Assembly (NCBI RefSeq): GCF_012910805.1
Contig: NZ_WTVK01000004.1
Span: 84,148 to 148,147, forward strand
Origin: Aromatoleum evansii
GTDB taxonomy: Bacteria; Pseudomonadota; Gammaproteobacteria; Burkholderiales; Rhodocyclaceae
DNA: 64,000 bases
Direction: 5' to 3'
Below, piece by piece: positions 1-12,591 of this stretch. The position numbers and the translations under genes were made by a program. The notes beneath the pieces were generated by a model. That model was not told where the DNA came from and did no database searches. It saw only the letters and a list, made by a program, of their open reading frames with translations. Numbering within the stretch: the stretch's first letter is position 1; every line of letters starts with the position of its first letter.

Positions 1-2058
1 ATCATCATGTACGTCGAAGGCATTCGCGACGCACGTCGCTTCATGAGCGCGCTGCGCGGCGCCGCCCGCGTGAAGCCGGTGCTGCTGATCAAGGTCGGTC
101 GCCATCCCCAGGGCGCGCGCGCGATCCGCCTGCACTCGGGTTCGGTGAGCGGCGACGACGCCGTGTTCGACGCCGCGCTGCGCCGCGCCGGCGTGATCCG
201 CCTGTACAACATGGGTCAGCTCTTCGCCGCCGCGAACGCGCTGTTCGCGCACTTCCGCCCGCGCGGCAACCGTCTCGCCATCATCACCAACGGCGGCGGA
301 CCGGGCGTCATGGCCGTCGACCGCGCCGCGGATCTCAACATTCCGCTATCCGAATTTTCCGAAGCGACGATGGAGAAGCTCAATGCGATCCTGCCGCACG
401 GCTGGTCGCGCGCCAATCCCATCGACATGCTCGGCGATGCCGACGTCGAGCGCTACCAGAAGACCGTGCAGGCCGTGCTCGAAGGCCCGAACGTCGACGG
501 CGTGCTGGTGATGCTCACGCCGCAGGCGATCACCGACCCCACCGCCGTCGCGCAGGCAATCGTCGAGGTGGAGAGGACCGCGGACAAGCCGGTCGTCACG
601 TGCTGGATGGGCGACGAGCTCGTGCGCGAAGGGCGCAAGGCCTTTGAAGCCGCCGGCATCCCCACCTTCCGCTCGCCCGAACCGGCCGTCGAGCTCTTCA
701 GCCACCTGTCGGCGTACTACCGCAACCAGAAGCTGCTGATGCAGACCCCGGCCTCGTTGTCGCACCTGAAGCCGCCGAGCATCGAAAGCGCCCGCCTCGT
801 CATCGAGACCGCGCTGGCCGAGCGCCGCAAGGTGCTCAACGAGATGGAATCGAAGGCGCTGCTCGCCGCCTTCCGCATCCCCATCGCGCAGACCGTCGTC
901 GCGCGTTCCGCGACAGAAGCGATGGTGCTGGCCGAGGAGATCGGCCTGCCGGTCGTCATGAAGATCGACTCGCCGTCGATCATCCACAAGGCCGACTCGG
1001 GCGGCGTGCGCCTGAACCTCGGCAGCCTCGCCGCGGTACGCACCGCCTATCAGGAAATCCTCGAAGACGTCCGCCGCAACAAGCCCGATGCGGCGATCAA
1101 CGGCGTCGCGATCGAGCCCATGATCCTCAAGCGCAACGGCCGCGAGCTGGTCGTCGGCGTACGCCGCGATCCCGTCTTCGGGCCGGTGATAACCTTCGGC
1201 GAAGGCGGCAACCGCGTCGAAGCCAACAAGGACCTCGCCGTCGCGCTGCCGCCGCTGAACAACTACCTCGTGCACGACCTCATCAAGTCGTCGCGCGTTG
1301 CCAGCCTGCTGGGCGAATTCCGCACCATGCCGCCCGTGAATATGGAGGCGCTGGAATTCGTGCTGCTGCGCGTGTCGGAAATGGTCTGCGAACTGCCGTG
1401 GATCACGACGCTGGAGATCAATCCCCTCATCGTCGATGAACACGGCGCCGTCGCGGTGGACGCACGCGTCACGGTCGAGAACGTTTCGCCCTCGGTGGAC
1501 CGTTACGCCCACATGGCGATCCACCCGTACCCCTCGCAGCTCACCAGCACCTGGACGCAGCCCGAGGGCACCATCGTCACGATCCGCCCGATCAAGCCCG
1601 AGGACGCGGAACTGGAAGTCGAGTTCGTGCGCAAGCTATCGTCCGAGTCGAAGTACTACCGCTTCATGAACACCATGCGCGAACTGCCGCCCGCGATGGT
1701 CGCGCGCCTCACGCAGATCGACTACGACCGCGAAATGGCCTTCCTCGCGACGATCCCCGGCGAGGATGGCGTGACCGAGGTCGAGGTCGGCGTGTGCCGC
1801 TATGCGGTCAATCCCGACGGCGAATCCTGCGAGTTCGCGGTCGTCGTCGCCGACGACTGGCAACACCGCGGCCTTGCACGCAAGCTGATGGGCGTGCTGA
1901 TCGAAACCGCGCGCAACAAGGGCCTGCTGTACATGAACGGCGTCTTCCTCGCCAACAACGAGCGCATGCTCAAGTTCGTGCAGGGCCTCGGCTTCGTGCT
2001 GTCGAGCGACCCCGAGGACAGCACCGTCAAGCTCGGCGTGCTCGCGCTGCAGGACTGA
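1..2058 (+). CDS. Acyl-CoA synthetase (ADP-forming)/GNAT protein acetyltransferase, 5' truncated by window
   Basis: The reading frame is open from base 1, so the N-terminal CoA-binding part lies outside the window; about 685 residues remain. The visible part contains a succinyl-CoA-ligase-like flavodoxin region, with NGGGPGVMAVD near residue 95, then an ATP-grasp subdomain (VVMKIDSPSIIHKADSGGV, about residues 315-335). The last 160 residues form a GNAT domain with the acetyl-CoA loop HRGLARKLMG. This order matches the Pat/PatZ family, which acetylates lysines of acyl-CoA synthetases and other enzymes; many members have an inactive synthetase part that senses acetyl-CoA. Whether the synthetase part is active cannot be judged because its phosphohistidine segment is not clearly present. 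The mutarotase gene follows after 9 bases. Confidence 0.88.
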   Translation: MIMYVEGIRDARRFMSALRGAARVKPVLLIKVGRHPQGARAIRLHSGSVSGDDAVFDAALRRAGVIRLYNMGQLFAAANALFAHFRPRGNRLAIITNGGGPGVMAVDRAADLNIPLSEFSEATMEKLNAILPHGWSRANPIDMLGDADVERYQKTVQAVLEGPNVDGVLVMLTPQAITDPTAVAQAIVEVERTADKPVVTCWMGDELVREGRKAFEAAGIPTFRSPEPAVELFSHLSAYYRNQKLLMQTPASLSHLKPPSIESARLVIETALAERRKVLNEMESKALLAAFRIPIAQTVVARSATEAMVLAEEIGLPVVMKIDSPSIIHKADSGGVRLNLGSLAAVRTAYQEILEDVRRNKPDAAINGVAIEPMILKRNGRELVVGVRRDPVFGPVITFGEGGNRVEANKDLAVALPPLNNYLVHDLIKSSRVASLLGEFRTMPPVNMEALEFVLLRVSEMVCELPWITTLEINPLIVDEHGAVAVDARVTVENVSPSVDRYAHMAIHPYPSQLTSTWTQPEGTIVTIRPIKPEDAELEVEFVRKLSSESKYYRFMNTMRELPPAMVARLTQIDYDREMAFLATIPGEDGVTEVEVGVCRYAVNPDGESCEFAVVVADDWQHRGLARKLMGVLIETARNKGLLYMNGVFLANNERMLKFVQGLGFVLSSDPEDSTVKLGVLALQD

Positions 2059-2067
2059 AGGCCCGCA

Positions 2068-2916
2068 ATGCCCGCAAACATCGAAACCATCGACTTCCAC
2101 GGTCAGCCCGCACTCGCGCTCACGACGCAGGCGGGCGCCCGGGCCATCGTGTCCATTTTCGGTGCACAGGTCCTGTCGTGGATCCCCGCCGGCGGCCAGG
2201 AGCGTCTCTACCTCAGCCCCTCCGCCATCTACGACGGCAGCACCGCGATCCGCGGCGGCATCCCGGTGTGCTTCCCGCAGTTCGCCGGACTCGGCAAGCT
2301 CCCGAAGCACGGCATCCTGCGCACCCGCCCCTGGGTGGTTGCCGAGAAGCGCGCCGGTGACAACTTCGCGCTGGTGACGCTGCGCTTCACCGAGACCGAC
2401 GACACCTGGGCGATCTGGCCGCAGAATTTCGTCGCCGAGCTGACGGTGGTCATCGAGGGCGAGCGCCTCGACGTCGAACTCGAGGTCGAGAACACTGGCC
2501 ACGCCCCCTTCGCCTTCACCGCCGCGCTGCACACCTACCTGCGCGTGCATGAGGTCGAGAACGCCCGCCTCGAAGGCCTCTACGGCCATGAATACCGCGA
2601 CTCCGCCGATCAAGACCGCGTCAAGCGCGATTCGGGCGACGTCGTGGTCGTCGAGGACGAGACCGACCGCGTCTACCACGACGTCAAGCGCCCGCTGCTG
2701 CTGCGTGACGGCAGTCGCAGCCTGGGCATCAACGCCGAAGGCTTCCCCGACGTCGTGGTGTGGAACCCGTGGGAGGAGCGCTGCGCCGCGCTCGCCGACA
2801 TGCCCGCCAACGGCTTCCGCCACATGCTGTGCGTCGAGGCCGCCGCCGCGCGCCAGCGCATCGAGCTCGACGCCGGCGAAAACTGGGTCGGCCGCCAGAG
2901 CCTCATTGCGCTCTGA
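2068..2916 (+). CDS. D-hexose-6-phosphate mutarotase (YeaD-type aldose 1-epimerase)
   Basis: A 282-residue cytoplasmic protein of the galactose-mutarotase fold. It would interconvert alpha and beta anomers of glucose-6-phosphate or related hexose phosphates. Family signatures include the early strand GARAIVSIFGAQVLSW, the substrate loop AIRGGIPVCFPQFA followed by the histidine in KHGILRTRPW, and the late catalytic-glutamate region MLCVEAAAA. Length is normal for YeaD. The gene starts 9 bases after the upstream acetyltransferase stop and is probably co-transcribed with it. A REP-like inverted repeat lies directly downstream. Confidence 0.88.
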   Translation: MPANIETIDFHGQPALALTTQAGARAIVSIFGAQVLSWIPAGGQERLYLSPSAIYDGSTAIRGGIPVCFPQFAGLGKLPKHGILRTRPWVVAEKRAGDNFALVTLRFTETDDTWAIWPQNFVAELTVVIEGERLDVELEVENTGHAPFAFTAALHTYLRVHEVENARLEGLYGHEYRDSADQDRVKRDSGDVVVVEDETDRVYHDVKRPLLLRDGSRSLGINAEGFPDVVVWNPWEERCAALADMPANGFRHMLCVEAAAARQRIELDAGENWVGRQSLIAL

Positions 2917-2983
2917 GGCCACACGTTCTGCAACCGGACGGCGCTCGCATCCCGGACACCCGCACGCCCCTGTGGGTGTTTTC

Positions 2984-3053
2984 GTGGGAGCGGCTTCAGC
3001 CGCGAATCGACGCCTGACGAACCCGAGCCGCCCCATTCGCGGCTGAAGCCGCA
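2984..3053. repeat. REP-like inverted repeat, copy 1
   Basis: The left arm GTGGGAGCGGCTTCAGCCGC plus GAAT and the right arm ATTCGCGGCTGAAGCCGC are inverted copies around a spacer of about 27 bases. This is one of six clear copies in the window, all intergenic. The outer end of the right arm is degenerate here (CACAC instead of CTCCCAC). Confidence 0.85.
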
Positions 3054-3188
3054 CACAGCCCGAGCCCTGCTCTACCGGGCTTCATGCGATTACCCTGCGC
3101 TTGCATCGACAAGCCCGCCTGTTGCACCATCGCCCCCCTCATCCCCCTTCTTTCCCAAGCGCGCGCCTGTGCGTGCCCGCCAGAATCC

Positions 3189-5525
<2,337 letters not shown>

Positions 5526-5535
5526 GGCCGGACGC

Positions 5536-5910
5536 ATGACGATGAGCACGACGATCTACGGCATCAAGAACTGCGATACGATGAAAAAGGCATTCACCTG
5601 GCTCGACACACAGGGTATCGCCTACACTTTCCACGACTACCGCAAGTCCGGCATTTCCCCCGACACGCTCGCACGCTGGTGCGACCGCCTTGGCTGGGAG
5701 GCGCTCGTCAACAAGCGCGGGACCACCTGGCGCAAGCTCGATCCCGCGCAGCAGGCCATCGCCTCCGCCGCCGACGCGATCGCGCTGATGGCCGCGCACA
5801 CCAGCGTCATCCGCCGGCCGGTTATGGAAACCGCGTCGGGAGAGATCGTCGCCGGATTCGACCCCGAACACCTCGCGGCGCTGTTCGCCCGGGAAGGAGC
5901 CCGTCCATGA
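5536..5910 (+). CDS. ArsC/Spx-family reductase-like protein (YffB type)
   Basis: A 124-residue thioredoxin-fold protein. The N-terminus [19 protein letters not shown] has the single family cysteine followed by KK, as in YffB/ArsC-like proteins. [10 protein letters not shown] and [11 protein letters not shown] are further family motifs. The arginine triad of true arsenate reductase is not evident, and there is no ars operon nearby, so arsenate reduction is not claimed. ATGs exist at 5536 and 5542; either is possible. Its stop overlaps the next start (ATGA), so it is translationally coupled to the Hsp33-like gene. Confidence 0.85.
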   Translation: MTMSTTIYGIKNCDTMKKAFTWLDTQGIAYTFHDYRKSGISPDTLARWCDRLGWEALVNKRGTTWRKLDPAQQAIASAADAIALMAAHTSVIRRPVMETASGEIVAGFDPEHLAALFAREGARP

Positions 5911-6788
5911 AGGACCACAAGAGCTACGTGCGTCGTTTCCTGCTCGAAGACCTCGACATCCGCGGCGCCGTGGTGCGCCTCGACGACGTCTGGCAGGCGC
6001 TCCAGAAGGGGCGCGACTACCCGCGCAATGTCGGCACCCTGCTGGGAGAGATGAGCGCCGTGTCGGCCCTCATCGCCGGCAACCTCAAGCAGGCGGGCCG
6101 CCTCACCTTCCAGGTGCAAGGACGCGGCCCGGTGCGCCTGATGGTCATCGACTGCAACGAAGCCCTCAACCTGCGCGGCTTCGCGGCTTTCGACGAGCGC
6201 GTCCCGGAAGGTGACCGACTGTCGGAACTGGTCGGCGACGGCATTCTCCAGCTCACCCTGGACGTCGAAGGCATGGCGCAGCCCTACCAGAGCCTCGTCC
6301 CACTCGAAGGCAACAGCATTGCGGCGGTGTTCGAGCACTACCTGCAGCAATCCGAACAGCAACCGGCCGGCCTGTGGCTCGCCTGCAACAAGGACGCCGC
6401 CGCCGCGCTCTTCCTGCAGAAGCTGCCCGGCGCGGATGCGCGCGACGAGGACGGCTGGTCGCGCGTGCACCAGTTCGCGCAGACCGTCACGCGCGAGGAA
6501 CTCCTCGCCCTCGACCCCGAAACCCTGCTCGGCCGACTGTTCGCCGAGGAGACGGTGCGCGTGTACGACCCCCGCCCGGTGATCCACGACTTCCCCCCCG
6601 ACCGCGACAAGATCATCGCGATGCTGCGCTCGCTTGGCGAAAGCGAAGTCCGCCGCATCTACGCCGAGCACGGCGAACTGGTCGTGCGCGACGACCTGTC
6701 GAACCACGAATACCGCTTCGAACCGGGTGAAATCGACGAATTCTTCAAGTCCGGCCCCGGCGGCGAATCGCCTCCGACCCTGCACTGA
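5907..6788 (+). CDS. hslO: Hsp33-family chaperone lacking the zinc-binding cysteines
   Basis: 293 residues, normal HslO length. The N-terminal fold is typical: [48 protein letters not shown], then ALLEDL-type core segments and [22 protein letters not shown]. Hsp33 is a cytosolic holdase normally switched on by oxidation of a C-terminal CxC...CxxC zinc centre. Here that centre is gone: the segment about residues 225-235 reads [11 protein letters not shown] and that about 259-269 reads [11 protein letters not shown], with no cysteine in either. The surrounding redox-domain fold ([21 protein letters not shown]) is kept. Chaperone activity is therefore likely to be regulated differently, or constitutively active. 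The start ATG overlaps the upstream stop. Confidence 0.92.
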   Translation: MKDHKSYVRRFLLEDLDIRGAVVRLDDVWQALQKGRDYPRNVGTLLGEMSAVSALIAGNLKQAGRLTFQVQGRGPVRLMVIDCNEALNLRGFAAFDERVPEGDRLSELVGDGILQLTLDVEGMAQPYQSLVPLEGNSIAAVFEHYLQQSEQQPAGLWLACNKDAAAALFLQKLPGADARDEDGWSRVHQFAQTVTREELLALDPETLLGRLFAEETVRVYDPRPVIHDFPPDRDKIIAMLRSLGESEVRRIYAEHGELVVRDDLSNHEYRFEPGEIDEFFKSGPGGESPPTLH

Positions 6789-6827
6789 GCCTGGGGCAAT
6801 CGCATGAAACCCCGGGAGCGGCTTCGC

Positions 6828-6901
6828 GTGGGAGCGGCTTCAGCCGCGAATGTGCCCCGATGCGTGCGATAACGCCGATTCGCGGCTGAAGCCGCTCCCA
6901 C
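6828..6901. repeat. REP-like inverted repeat, copy 2
   Basis: A full copy: GTGGGAGCGGCTTCAGCCGC, GAAT, a spacer, then ATTCGCGGCTGAAGCCGC and TCCCAC. A partial duplicate of the left arm (GGGAGCGGCTTCGC) lies just upstream at about 6814-6827. It sits between hslO and the minC promoter. Confidence 0.9.
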
Positions 6902-6957
6902 AGCAGAATCCCACCGACACGCACCGCCGCGGCAGGACGGCATGCGCCGCGAGAACC

Positions 6958-6986
6958 TTGCCCGATTCCACTGTCGTCAGTAGACT
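6958..6986 (+). promoter_or_regulatory. Candidate sigma-70-type promoter of minCDE
   Basis: TTGCCC at 6958-6963 and TAGACT at 6981-6986 are separated by 17 bases, about 28 bases before the minC ATG. The match to TTGACA/TATAAT is only fair. It is the best-spaced pair I see before the operon. Confidence 0.35.
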
Positions 6987-7013
6987 TTAAAGTTTTTCGG
7001 CCCCTTCGCACCC

Positions 7014-7787
7014 ATGTCCGCACCCAACGCCGCCCGTTCGATCGAGTTCCGCAACGCGACGCTCGGCGCCACCATCGCGGTCCTACGCGAAACCGAACCG
7101 GCACGGCTCGCCGATGCCCTGCACCTGATGCTCGGCGGCATGCCCGACTTCTTCAACGGCGAAGCGGCTGTCCTGGATTTCTCGGGCGTGACCTCGCATC
7201 CCGAACGCATCGACTGGGTCGGCCTCGCCAGCCTATTCCGCCGCTACCGGCTGCAACCCGTCGGCGTGCGCAGCCTGCCCGAGGAACACGCAGCGTCGGC
7301 GCGCCAGGCCGGCCTCGCGATTCTCGATGGCGCCGAACTGCGGGAACGTCAGGGTGGCGCCGCCCCGGCACCGCAGGCGCGACCGGAACCCGCACCCGCG
7401 ACTCAGCCCGCGCCGGCCGCGGCATCGGCACTGTCCGCGAACACCCTCTACATCGACCGCCCGCTGCGTTCCGGCCAGCAGGTATATGCCCGCGGCGGCG
7501 ACCTTGTGCTCCTCGCCGGCGTCAGCAACGGCTCCGAAGTCATCGCCGACGGCAGCATCCACTGCTACGGCCCGCTGCGCGGACGCGCACTGGCCGGCGC
7601 GCAGGGCAACACCGATGCCCGCATCGTGACCACCAACTTCGGCCCCGAACTGGTGTCGATCGCGGGCATCTACCGCACCTTCGAGCAAGGCATTCCCGCA
7701 GCCGTCGCGGGCCGGGCGACGCTCGTGCGCCTCACGGCCGACGGCAACGAACAGAAACTCGACATCGCATCGCTGCAGCTCGGTTGA
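7014..7787 (+). CDS. minC: Septum site-determining protein MinC
   Basis: 257 residues. The N-terminal domain (about 1-100, LADALHLMLGGMPDFFNGEAAVLDFSGV) blocks FtsZ assembly. An Ala/Pro-rich linker follows (about 113-143). The C-terminal beta-helix domain (about 150-250) includes the signature YARGGDLVLLAGVSNGSEVIADGSIHCYGPLRGRALAG, seen in segments, which mediates dimerisation and MinD binding. It is the first gene of minCDE, with 31 bases to minD. Confidence 0.96.
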   Translation: MSAPNAARSIEFRNATLGATIAVLRETEPARLADALHLMLGGMPDFFNGEAAVLDFSGVTSHPERIDWVGLASLFRRYRLQPVGVRSLPEEHAASARQAGLAILDGAELRERQGGAAPAPQARPEPAPATQPAPAAASALSANTLYIDRPLRSGQQVYARGGDLVLLAGVSNGSEVIADGSIHCYGPLRGRALAGAQGNTDARIVTTNFGPELVSIAGIYRTFEQGIPAAVAGRATLVRLTADGNEQKLDIASLQLG

Positions 7788-7818
7788 GCGCAGCGCAAAC
7801 TTTCAGGAAGGACATACC

Positions 7819-8634
7819 GTGACTCGTGTCGTCGTCGTAACTTCGGGCAAGGGTGGCGTGGGCAAGACCACCACCAGCGCCGCCTTTTCCTCCGGCCTGG
7901 CCCTGCGCGGCTTCAAGACGGCCGTCATCGACTTCGACGTCGGCCTGCGCAACCTCGACCTGATCATGGGCTGCGAGCGGCGCGTCGTGTATGACCTCAT
8001 CAACGTCATCAACGGCGACGCCAAGCTCAACCAGGCGCTCATCAAGGACCGGCACTGCGACAACCTCTTCGTGCTGCCCGCCTCGCAGACGCGCGACAAG
8101 GATGCCCTGACCGAGGAAGGCGTCGAGAAGGTGATCCGCGACCTCGAGCACATGGGTTTCGACTACATCGTGTGCGACTCCCCCGCCGGCATCGAACGCG
8201 GCGCGGTGCTAGCGCTGACCTTCGCCGACGAGGCGATCGTCACGACCAACCCCGAAGTCTCGTCCGTGCGCGACTCCGACCGCATCCTCGGCATCCTGCA
8301 GTCCAAGTCCCGCCGTGCCGAAGAAGGCAAGGAGCCGGTCAAGGAACACCTGCTCGTCACGCGCTACTCGCCCAAGCGCGTCGAGGAAGGCGAGATGCTG
8401 TCGTACAAGGACGTGCAGGAACTGCTGCGCGTGCCGCTGATCGGCGTGATCCCCGAGTCGGAATCCGTCCTTCAGGCCTCGAACCAGGGTACCCCTGCGA
8501 TCCACCTCAAGGGAACCGACGTTTCCGAAGCCTACACCGACGTCGTCGCCCGCTTCCTCGGCGAAACCCGCGAGCTGCGCTTCGTGAACTACGAGAAGCC
8601 GGGCCTCATCAAGCGCCTGTTCGGAGGCAAGTAA
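7819..8634 (+). CDS. minD: Septum site-determining ATPase MinD
   Basis: 271-residue deviant Walker-A ATPase. The Walker A is [12 protein letters not shown] near residues 10-21, with switch I/II segments [14 protein letters not shown] and [12 protein letters not shown]. The C-terminal amphipathic membrane-targeting helix is visible as [11 protein letters not shown]. MinD recruits MinC to the membrane and oscillates under MinE control to place the division site at midcell. One base separates its stop from the minE ATG. Confidence 0.98.
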   Translation: MTRVVVVTSGKGGVGKTTTSAAFSSGLALRGFKTAVIDFDVGLRNLDLIMGCERRVVYDLINVINGDAKLNQALIKDRHCDNLFVLPASQTRDKDALTEEGVEKVIRDLEHMGFDYIVCDSPAGIERGAVLALTFADEAIVTTNPEVSSVRDSDRILGILQSKSRRAEEGKEPVKEHLLVTRYSPKRVEEGEMLSYKDVQELLRVPLIGVIPESESVLQASNQGTPAIHLKGTDVSEAYTDVVARFLGETRELRFVNYEKPGLIKRLFGGK

Positions 8635-8635
8635 G

Positions 8636-8896
8636 ATGTCCTTCCTTGCCCGCCTCTTCGGCGAAAAGAAGAAGACGGCGGAAATCGCCAAGAACCGCCT
8701 GTCGCTGCTGATCGCACACGAGCGCAGCGGCGACGCGGCCAAGGCCGACTTCCTGCCCGCGCTGCAGCGCGAGCTGATCGAGGTGATCTCGAAGTACGTC
8801 GCCGTCAATCCCGACGACATCAAGGTGCATCTCGACAAGCAGGACAACTACGAGGTCCTGGAAGTCAATATCGTCCTGCCCGAACAGGCTCGCTGA
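8636..8896 (+). CDS. minE: Cell division topological specificity factor MinE
   Basis: 86 residues. It begins [22 protein letters not shown], the MinE membrane-binding and anti-MinCD segment, followed by LLIAHERS and a C-terminal topological-specificity domain ([40 protein letters not shown], seen in parts). It stimulates the MinD ATPase. It is the last gene of minCDE; a perfect palindrome 21 bases after the stop probably ends the operon. Confidence 0.97.
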   Translation: MSFLARLFGEKKKTAEIAKNRLSLLIAHERSGDAAKADFLPALQRELIEVISKYVAVNPDDIKVHLDKQDNYEVLEVNIVLPEQAR

Positions 8897-8917
8897 CCTC
8901 CACGGCACCAGCCGCAA

Positions 8918-8941
8918 ACCGGGCGCCGCGCGGCGCCCGGT
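8918..8941. terminator. Perfect GC-rich palindrome between convergent minE and chemoreceptor genes
   Basis: A 24-base perfect palindrome, with arms ACCGGGCGCCGC and GCGGCGCCCGGT, lies between two convergent genes. There is no T run on either strand, so it is a hairpin that could act in both directions rather than a textbook intrinsic terminator. Confidence 0.5.
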
Positions 8942-8950
8942 CCGCCCCCG

Positions 8951-10750
8951 TCAGCGCTCGGCGAGCAGCGCCTCCGCCGGCACGCCGACCCGCACATTCC
9001 CCCAGTGACGGCCGCCGACCATGATCGGCATGGCCACGTCGCACAGGATTTCACCCGTATCGCGCAGGAAGGTCTGCAGCAGCATCGGCTCGGCGTTCTT
9101 CGCCGCGCGCTGCTCCGCGTGGCTCACGAACTTGCGGCAGGTGCGGTTGCCGACCAGGTCTGCGTCCTTGTTGCCGGTGAGCGGCTTCGAATACTTGAGG
9201 TTGTGCGCCGACAGGTAACCATCGGTATTGACCGCGACGGCATAGGTGCAGCCGGGAATGGAGGTCAGGCATTCCTCGAGCAGCTTCTGGCAGCGCCGCG
9301 TGTATTCGTCGCCCCACGACACCTTGAACTTCTGCGGGAAGGTATCCGCGATCGGCTGGTAGCGCTTGTCGAAGACATCGATGCGATTGTTCTTCATGTC
9401 CTCCAGCTGGGCCTGCACACGGTCACGGAAGGCCTTCGCCTGCTCGACGGCATGATCGAACTCGCCTTTGCCGATCTTGAAGCGCGACACCAGCTCCTGC
9501 ACCGACTCGGTCGCGCGGGCGAGCTTGAGCGTGCAGGCCTCGGACTCTTCCATGTGGCCCGCCACCGTGCCGGACAGGTCGTGAATCGCGGTCACGTTGT
9601 CATGGACCTGGGCATTGGTCGCCGACAGCTGCTCCATCGCCGCCGCGATCTGCAGCAGCTGCTCGCCGGTCGTTTCGAATTCGCCAACCATGAACTGGAA
9701 CTGCGTCGCGGAGCGGGCGACGACCTCGCGCGCTTGCAGCACGTCGGCATTGATGACCTCGTTCTCCGCCCGCGTCGTCATCACCCGGCCGATCATCCCG
9801 TCGATGTTGCCGGTGATCTCCTCGGCCGCGGTGTTCACTCGCTCGGCCAGTTTGCGGACCTCGTCCGCGACGACCGCGAAGCCGCGCCCCGCCTCGCCTG
9901 CGCGGGCCGCCTCGATCGCCGCGTTGAGCGCGAGGAGGTTGGTCTGATCGGCGATCTCGCGGATCAGCTTGGCGATCTGCTTGACGCTCTCGGAGCGCGT
10001 GGACAGATCGTCCACCGTCGCATTGAAGTGCACCACCTTCTCGCTCACCGCATTGATCTTGTCGGATATCTCGCGCATCTCGCCCAGCGAGGCCCGCGCG
10101 ATGTCGAGGTTCTTGGTCGTCGAGGCCGATATATGCTGGGTGCTCGCCGAAACACTCTCGATCGCCGAGGTCGACTCGGTGCTCGCGCTGAACACCACCT
10201 CGGTGAGCTGGCCCTGCCGGCGTGCATTGTTCGCCGCGCCTTCGACGCGCGACTTCACCACCACTGCGTCGCGGGCGATATTCACGCTCGACGTGCGCAC
10301 ATCGCCGATGATCTGCCGCATCTTTTCGGCGAAATGGTTGTAGCTGACCGCAAGATCGCGCAGCTCGTCGTGCGTGACGAGCGGCAGGTTACGCGAAAAA
10401 TCGCCCTCGCCGCGCGCGATCTCGTTGAAGATGCCGGTGATGATGCGCACCGGCCGGACGATGAGGTGCCGGATGTAGACGATCTGGCCGACGTTGATCA
10501 GCAGTGCCACCGCCGTCAGGACCAGCATCAGGTACAGCCCCCCCTCGAGGGACCCCGCGACCTGCTGCGCCAATTCGGGCGAGACCTTGCCCGCCTCGAG
10601 CAGGGACCGGACCTCCGTCTTCTGGTTCAGGTAAATCGCGAGATACACCACGTCGATGAAGAACAGCAGCAGGAAGCTGCACAGCTTCTTCGTGAGCGAA
10701 TTCCAGAAGGTCTTTTCTATCCTTACATACAGGCTCTCGGGTGAACTCAT
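8951..10750 (-). CDS. Methyl-accepting chemotaxis protein with C-terminal Cache-like sensor
   Basis: 599 residues. Two membrane helices (about 24-41 and 71-93) enclose a loop of only about 30 residues, too small for a normal ligand domain. A HAMP region follows (about 95-148), then the conserved MCP hairpin tip ([20 protein letters not shown] and [17 protein letters not shown]). After the signalling domain there is an extra region of about 110 residues with [35 protein letters not shown] and [21 protein letters not shown], which resembles a single Cache/PAS-like sensor on the cytoplasmic side. It probably signals to the CheA/CheW system in response to an intracellular cue. The start at 10750 was chosen because upstream in-frame sequence is low-complexity and lacks family character. 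Confidence 0.9.
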   Translation of the reverse strand: MSSPESLYVRIEKTFWNSLTKKLCSFLLLFFIDVVYLAIYLNQKTEVRSLLEAGKVSPELAQQVAGSLEGGLYLMLVLTAVALLINVGQIVYIRHLIVRPVRIITGIFNEIARGEGDFSRNLPLVTHDELRDLAVSYNHFAEKMRQIIGDVRTSSVNIARDAVVVKSRVEGAANNARRQGQLTEVVFSASTESTSAIESVSASTQHISASTTKNLDIARASLGEMREISDKINAVSEKVVHFNATVDDLSTRSESVKQIAKLIREIADQTNLLALNAAIEAARAGEAGRGFAVVADEVRKLAERVNTAAEEITGNIDGMIGRVMTTRAENEVINADVLQAREVVARSATQFQFMVGEFETTGEQLLQIAAAMEQLSATNAQVHDNVTAIHDLSGTVAGHMEESEACTLKLARATESVQELVSRFKIGKGEFDHAVEQAKAFRDRVQAQLEDMKNNRIDVFDKRYQPIADTFPQKFKVSWGDEYTRRCQKLLEECLTSIPGCTYAVAVNTDGYLSAHNLKYSKPLTGNKDADLVGNRTCRKFVSHAEQRAAKNAEPMLLQTFLRDTGEILCDVAMPIMVGGRHWGNVRVGVPAEALLAER

Positions 10751-10995
10751 GGGGACTCTCCGGTCTATTTTTGTCCAAACATGGCAACCTCTATCGGCTG
10801 CGAAGGCGGACACTTTAGGCGAAGCGCGAAACGGATGTATGCGCCGGCGCCCGGCACGCGACGACCGGCGGAAGATACGCGACGGTCGGGGCATACCTCG
10901 GGGCGGCATGGGCGTTGCTGGGCGGTCCGAATTTGCCCGGTATCCCGCGGCATGCCACAATTGCCTTTTTTCGCCGCAACCAGCCGATTCGATTC

Positions 10996-12504
<1,509 letters not shown>

Positions 12505-12522
12505 GCTGGACATCGCGACGAC

Positions 12523-12553
12523 GACAGGGCGCCGAAAGGCGCCCTGTCTTTTT
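12523..12553 (+). terminator. Intrinsic terminator after lysS
   Basis: A perfect 11-base stem (GACAGGGCGCC / GGCGCCCTGTC) with a GAAA loop is followed by five T residues. It starts 18 bases after the lysS stop. Confidence 0.92.
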
Positions 12554-12591
12554 CGAGTTGCGATTTTTCGTCACCGCCCCGTCCGACGACC

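Noticed and set aside
5536..5910. Arsenate reductase function
   Set aside because: Only the general ArsC/Spx fold is supported; the arginine triad and an ars context are missing.
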